From an uncultured bacterium (GTDB taxonomy: Bacteria > Bacteroidota > Bacteroidia > Bacteroidales > Bacteroidaceae), in assembly GCA_905215655.1 (NCBI GenBank), contig CAJMQT010000017.1:1-22739 (forward strand): a stretch of DNA of 22,739 nucleotides. The letters are read 5' to 3'. The translations under genes were made by a program, and so were the position numbers. Under the pieces are notes generated by a model that ran no database searches, had not been told where the DNA came from, and saw only the letters and a list, made by a program, of their open reading frames with translations. This document shows positions 19,950-22,739 of the stretch, one piece after another. Position 1 is the stretch's first letter. Every line of letters starts with the position of its first letter.

Positions 19950-20963
19950 CTAAAAATTTATCTTTAAATAGTCCACTATCATTTTCAGAATGCCTGTCAG
20001 CGAAAGCAGGGGCATTATTTCAAGGGCACAAAAGTACAAAATTATTTGTAAATAGAGGGATTTTTGTTTGAAAAAGATTACATAACTCTTATAGAACAGC
20101 ATTGTTTTAACGAGAATTATTACAAAAGCGGCGTAAAATATTGCATTTTGTATTCCGAGGTCGAAGTATGCCTGAAACATCACGAGGGGGAAGAGCAGCA
20201 CGCCTTCGACCGACGAGACGAAGAGGAATGATTTGAGCCAGCGGGCGCTGTATCTGCCGCCGAAGAAGACGCTGTTGACCAATGTGTAAAGCAGCGCTTT
20301 GAGGACGAAATATCCGAGGTAGACGCCGAAGAAGATGGCGAGCAGCTGGTAGGGCGTCTCCAAGATAAAGGTGTCGGCTATGCGTTCGCGGGTGTATAGG
20401 AATGAGAATATCGAGAGCAGGAGGCATGTCTGCAACATGAGGAAGAGCTGGAAGCGCAGCTCTCCGGTGGTCTCGGTAAACTCGACGTCGCGCTCTCGTG
20501 GCACGCGGAAGAATTCTTTTGCCTGCCGTCGTATGAATTTTCTTGACCGCGAGAATGCTATCAGGGCGATGATGAAGCTGCCTATCAGGAGCGCCGTTAT
20601 CGTGTTGTCGGTCTTTATGGTGTATGGCATGGGGTCGCCGGCAACGCCTTGTCTGCCTCCGTCGAGCTCGGGATGCAGCATGGGGTTGTCGGAGAAGTAT
20701 ATTTCGCGGTAATATTGCGGCAGGTTTACGTCCTTGACGCTCTTGCCTATGCCGTGTCCGGGCAGGTGGAGTGTGTCGGGGCGGGTGCTCTGATGTGCCT
20801 CGTTGATCTTGAAGACGGGGCGTATTATGCTGTCCCGGCGAGCTGCGACGGGGCGTTCCGCCAGCACCTCGGGCGCCTCTTTCTGCGGTTGCTCTTCGGT
20901 GGCGGCGGCATGGTCGGCGGTCTTCGCTGTGGCAAGAGAGTCGGGGGCTAATTCATAATACAT
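19950..20963 (-). CDS. DUF4271 family membrane protein
   Basis: The 337-residue protein has a long Ala/Glu/Pro-rich N-terminal part (1-115) of low complexity. About six hydrophobic segments follow, roughly between 120 and 335 (TALLIGSFIIALIAF, LLAIFFGVYLGYFVLKALLY, FLFVSSVEGVLLFPLVMFQAYF among them). It matches DUF4271, a Bacteroidota family regularly found directly upstream of hemD; the biochemical role is unknown. It lies 113 bases downstream of metK. I saw no promoter in that gap, so readthrough from metK is possible. Confidence 0.85.
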   Translation of the reverse strand: MYYELAPDSLATAKTADHAAATEEQPQKEAPEVLAERPVAARRDSIIRPVFKINEAHQSTRPDTLHLPGHGIGKSVKDVNLPQYYREIYFSDNPMLHPELDGGRQGVAGDPMPYTIKTDNTITALLIGSFIIALIAFSRSRKFIRRQAKEFFRVPRERDVEFTETTGELRFQLFLMLQTCLLLSIFSFLYTRERIADTFILETPYQLLAIFFGVYLGYFVLKALLYTLVNSVFFGGRYSARWLKSFLFVSSVEGVLLFPLVMFQAYFDLGIQNAIFYAAFVIILVKTMLFYKSYVIFFKQKSLYLQIILYFCALEIMPLLSLTGILKMIVDYLKINF

Positions 20964-21076
20964 AATTCATGACGCATGATTGGGTTGTTATGTCTTCTTT
21001 ATTTGCAGGTGTTCCTGTCCTTCCGGCAGGTTAATGTTCTTCCATGAGTCAGGGAAGAGCGGTACGGCAACCTGCC

Positions 21077-22336
21077 TTACAGCCCGAATTCTGCCTTTAT
21101 CTCGTCCACGCGGTCGAGCTTTTCCCATGTGAAGAGCTCCACGTCGATGGTCTTTGTCTCGTGGTATCGGCTGGTGAAGGTCTTTGTCTTGACCTCGCAC
21201 TTGCGTCCTACGTGACCGTAGGCTGCTGTCTCGCTGAACATGGGCTGGCGCAGTTTGAGGGCGCGCTCTATTGCTTTGGGGCGCAGGTCGAAGAGCTTTT
21301 CTATCACCTTTGCTATCTCGCCGTCGGTGCGGCCGACGCGGCTTGTGCCGTAGGTGTTGACGTAGATGTTGACGGGCTCTGCCTTACCGATGGCGTAACT
21401 GAGCTGTACGAGCATTTCCGTTGCTACTCCGGCGGCTACCATGTTCTTTGCGATGTGGCGTGCGGCGTAGGCTGCCGAGCGGTCCACCTTGCTGGAGTCT
21501 TTGCCCGAGAAGGCGCCTCCGCCGTGTGCTCCGCGCCCGCCGTAGGTGTCGACTATTATCTTACGACCGGTCAGTCCGGTGTCTCCGTGGGGTCCGCCGA
21601 TGACGAATTTGCCCGTCGGGTTGACCAGATATATGATGTCGTCGTTGAAGAGTGCGAGCACTTTTTGGCTGTTTATCGCCGCTTTCACGCGGGGTATGAG
21701 AATGTTTCTCACGTCGTCCTTGATTTGGGCGAGCATCTTCTCGTCGTCATTGCAGAACTCGTCGTGCTGTGTCGAGACGACGATTGTGTGGATGCGCAGG
21801 GGCTTGTTGTCGTCGCCGTATTCCACGGTCACCTGACTCTTCGAGTCGGGTCGCAGGTATGTCATCTGCTTTCCTTCGCGGCGTATGTCGGCGAGCGTCT
21901 TTACGATGAGGTGTGCCAGGTCGATTGTCACGGGCATATAGTTTTCCGTCTCGTCGCAGGCGTAGCCGAACATCATGCCTTGGTCGCCGGCGCCCTGGTC
22001 GTCTACCGTGCCGTTGTCAACGCCTCGGTTGATGTCCTCGCTCTGTTCGTGGATGGCGTTGAGTATGCCGCACGACTCGCTGTCGAACTGATATTCCGAC
22101 TTGGTGTATCCGATGCGTTTTATCACTCGTCGCGCTATGGTTTGCAGGTCGATATACTCGCTGCTGCTCACTTCGCCGGCTATGACCACTTGTCCCGTGG
22201 TAACGAGGGTCTCGACGGCAACGCGTGCCTTGTCGTCGTAAGCCAGAAACTGGTCGAGAATGCCGTCGGATATTTGGTCGGCTACTTTGTCGGGATGTCC
22301 TTCCGACACTGATTCGGATGAAAACAGATATGCCAT
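21077..22336 (-). CDS. metK: S-adenosylmethionine synthetase
   Basis: MetK makes SAM from methionine and ATP. Signature segments are SESVSEGHPDKVADQISDG near the N-terminus, GAGDQGMMFGYA in the middle and GGGAFSGKDSSKVDRSAAYA in the catalytic core. The 419 residues include extra sequence in the middle, common in Bacteroidota MetK. The strong promoter at 22365-22395 leaves only a short leader, and no SAM riboswitch could be recognised in it. Confidence 0.98.
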   Translation of the reverse strand: MAYLFSSESVSEGHPDKVADQISDGILDQFLAYDDKARVAVETLVTTGQVVIAGEVSSSEYIDLQTIARRVIKRIGYTKSEYQFDSESCGILNAIHEQSEDINRGVDNGTVDDQGAGDQGMMFGYACDETENYMPVTIDLAHLIVKTLADIRREGKQMTYLRPDSKSQVTVEYGDDNKPLRIHTIVVSTQHDEFCNDDEKMLAQIKDDVRNILIPRVKAAINSQKVLALFNDDIIYLVNPTGKFVIGGPHGDTGLTGRKIIVDTYGGRGAHGGGAFSGKDSSKVDRSAAYAARHIAKNMVAAGVATEMLVQLSYAIGKAEPVNIYVNTYGTSRVGRTDGEIAKVIEKLFDLRPKAIERALKLRQPMFSETAAYGHVGRKCEVKTKTFTSRYHETKTIDVELFTWEKLDRVDEIKAEFGL

Positions 22337-22364
22337 TTTAATTATGTATTATTGATTTGACCTG

Positions 22365-22395
22365 CAAAGGTACGGCAATTAGTTTTAACGGCAAA
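22365..22395 (-). promoter_or_regulatory. metK promoter
   Basis: On the minus strand TTTG (22395-22392) and TACCTTTG (22372-22365) are exact -33 and -7 elements separated by 19 bases. Transcription would start around 22359, about 23 bases before the ATG at 22336. This is the clearest Bacteroidota-type promoter in the window. Confidence 0.85.
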
Positions 22396-22407
22396 GGAAA
22401 AATATGA

Positions 22408-22490
22408 GAATTAAGAGTTAATAATTAAGAATTAAGAAAGATAGCAACAATACATATTTTCTTAATTCCTAATTCTTAATTCTTAATTTC
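22408..22490. repeat. A/T-rich imperfect stem-loop upstream of metK
   Basis: GAATTAAGAGTTAATAATTA and neighbours (22408-22439) are largely complementary to TTCTTAATTCCTAATTCTTA and neighbours (22458-22490), with a loop of about 18 bases. Built from AATTAAG words, it lies upstream of the metK promoter and is probably not in the metK transcript. Confidence 0.7.
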
Positions 22491-22497
22491 GGTTTGT

Positions 22498-22578
22498 AAA
22501 AGGTAAGCTTTCGCCGTGCAAAAGCTTACCTTTTACACGCTAAAAGACCGCCTTTTACACGCTGAAAGCTTGCCTTTT
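22498..22578. repeat. 22-bp-period palindromic array, copy C
   Basis: Four 15-base units start at 22498, 22520, 22542 and 22564, again exactly 22 bases apart: AAAAGGTAAGCTTTC, AAAAGCTTACCTTTT, AAAAGACCGCCTTTT and GAAAGCTTGCCTTTT. Units 1 and 2 are reverse complements but for one end base. Units 2-4 use the same three words as units 2-4 of array A, with the first two exchanged. Two spacers are ACACGCT. In the gene-free interval 22337-22739 it lies between the A/T-rich stem-loop and a promoter cassette at the window end. Confidence 0.9.
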
Positions 22579-22694
22579 GAAATCGTAAGAAAGACAGGTG
22601 AAAAATCGATAATCCATAAGCTAAAATCACGTTCCTGCCGTTCGTAATAATGAATTATTATCTTTAAAATTACAATCGTATGCAAAAAAACATT

Positions 22695-22739
22695 TATCTT
22701 TGCATTATAAATTAAGCCAAGATAGGCGGCACCTCGGAA
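22695..22739 (+). promoter_or_regulatory. Promoter cassette cut by the window end
   Basis: TATCTTTG (22695-22702) is an exact -7 element. After an extra tract of about 13 bases comes AAGATAGGCGGCACCTCGG (22719-22737), close to the start-of-transcript sequence of the cassettes at 4622 and 5079. The window stops where the hairpin would be expected. No good -33 was found. It should drive a plus-strand gene beyond the window. Confidence 0.55.

Noticed and set aside
22337..22364. SAM riboswitch in the metK leader
   Set aside because: The predicted leader is only about 20-25 bases, too short for any known SAM riboswitch.

Overview
The window looks like a chromosomal segment of a Bacteroidota bacterium, most likely Prevotella or a close relative. 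Four things point there: promoters of the Bacteroidota type (a -33 TTTG and a -7 TAnnTTTG, best seen upstream of metK); few visible Shine-Dalgarno sequences; the long three-domain form of IspG; and the gene order DUF4271-hemD-rnpA-yidD-tyrS downstream of metK. Most genes are housekeeping and lie on the minus strand. No tRNA, rRNA, phage, insertion sequence or CRISPR array was seen.

Layout. 1-590: a cluster of three small hairpins, then a compact plus-strand unit: an FNR-like box, a promoter whose -33/-7 gap holds a Rex-like palindrome, a 31-codon hydrophobic ORF and a strong terminator. 860-4537: a four-gene minus-strand envelope operon with three LysM proteins and one coiled-coil lipoprotein. 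4538-5187: a dense non-coding region with repeated promoter cassettes, a 22-bp-period repeat array and a large hairpin. 5188-5934: an orphan LytTR response regulator. 6043-8629: ispG and purE (minus). 8791-12007: asd, rpoN and a PAP2-family membrane protein as a likely minus-strand operon. 12431-14554: a large cation/proton antiporter (plus). 14798-16365: lolD and a CvfB-like S1 protein (plus). 16445-18355: guanine deaminase and tyrS (minus). 18488-22336: metK, a DUF4271 membrane protein, hemD, rnpA and yidD (minus).

The genes supply ordinary functions: isoprenoids (ispG), purines (purE, guaD), the aspartate pathway and SAM (asd, metK), haem (hemD), tRNA processing and charging (rnpA, tyrS), lipoprotein and membrane-protein handling (lolD, yidD) and sigma-54 transcription (rpoN).

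The unusual content is between the genes. (1) Three intergenic arrays each have exactly four 15-bp units at an exact 22-bp period, built from only four core words used in both orientations. (2) A repeated promoter cassette couples a -7 box to a conserved start-of-transcript sequence and, at fixed spacing, a small hairpin that shows a compensatory base change between two copies. (3) A GC-rich palindrome family recurs in at least seven intergenic copies. (4) Long stem-loops made of simple A/T-rich words sit at several gene ends. I know of no described function for families 1 and 2. That is a statement about what I recall, not the result of a search.
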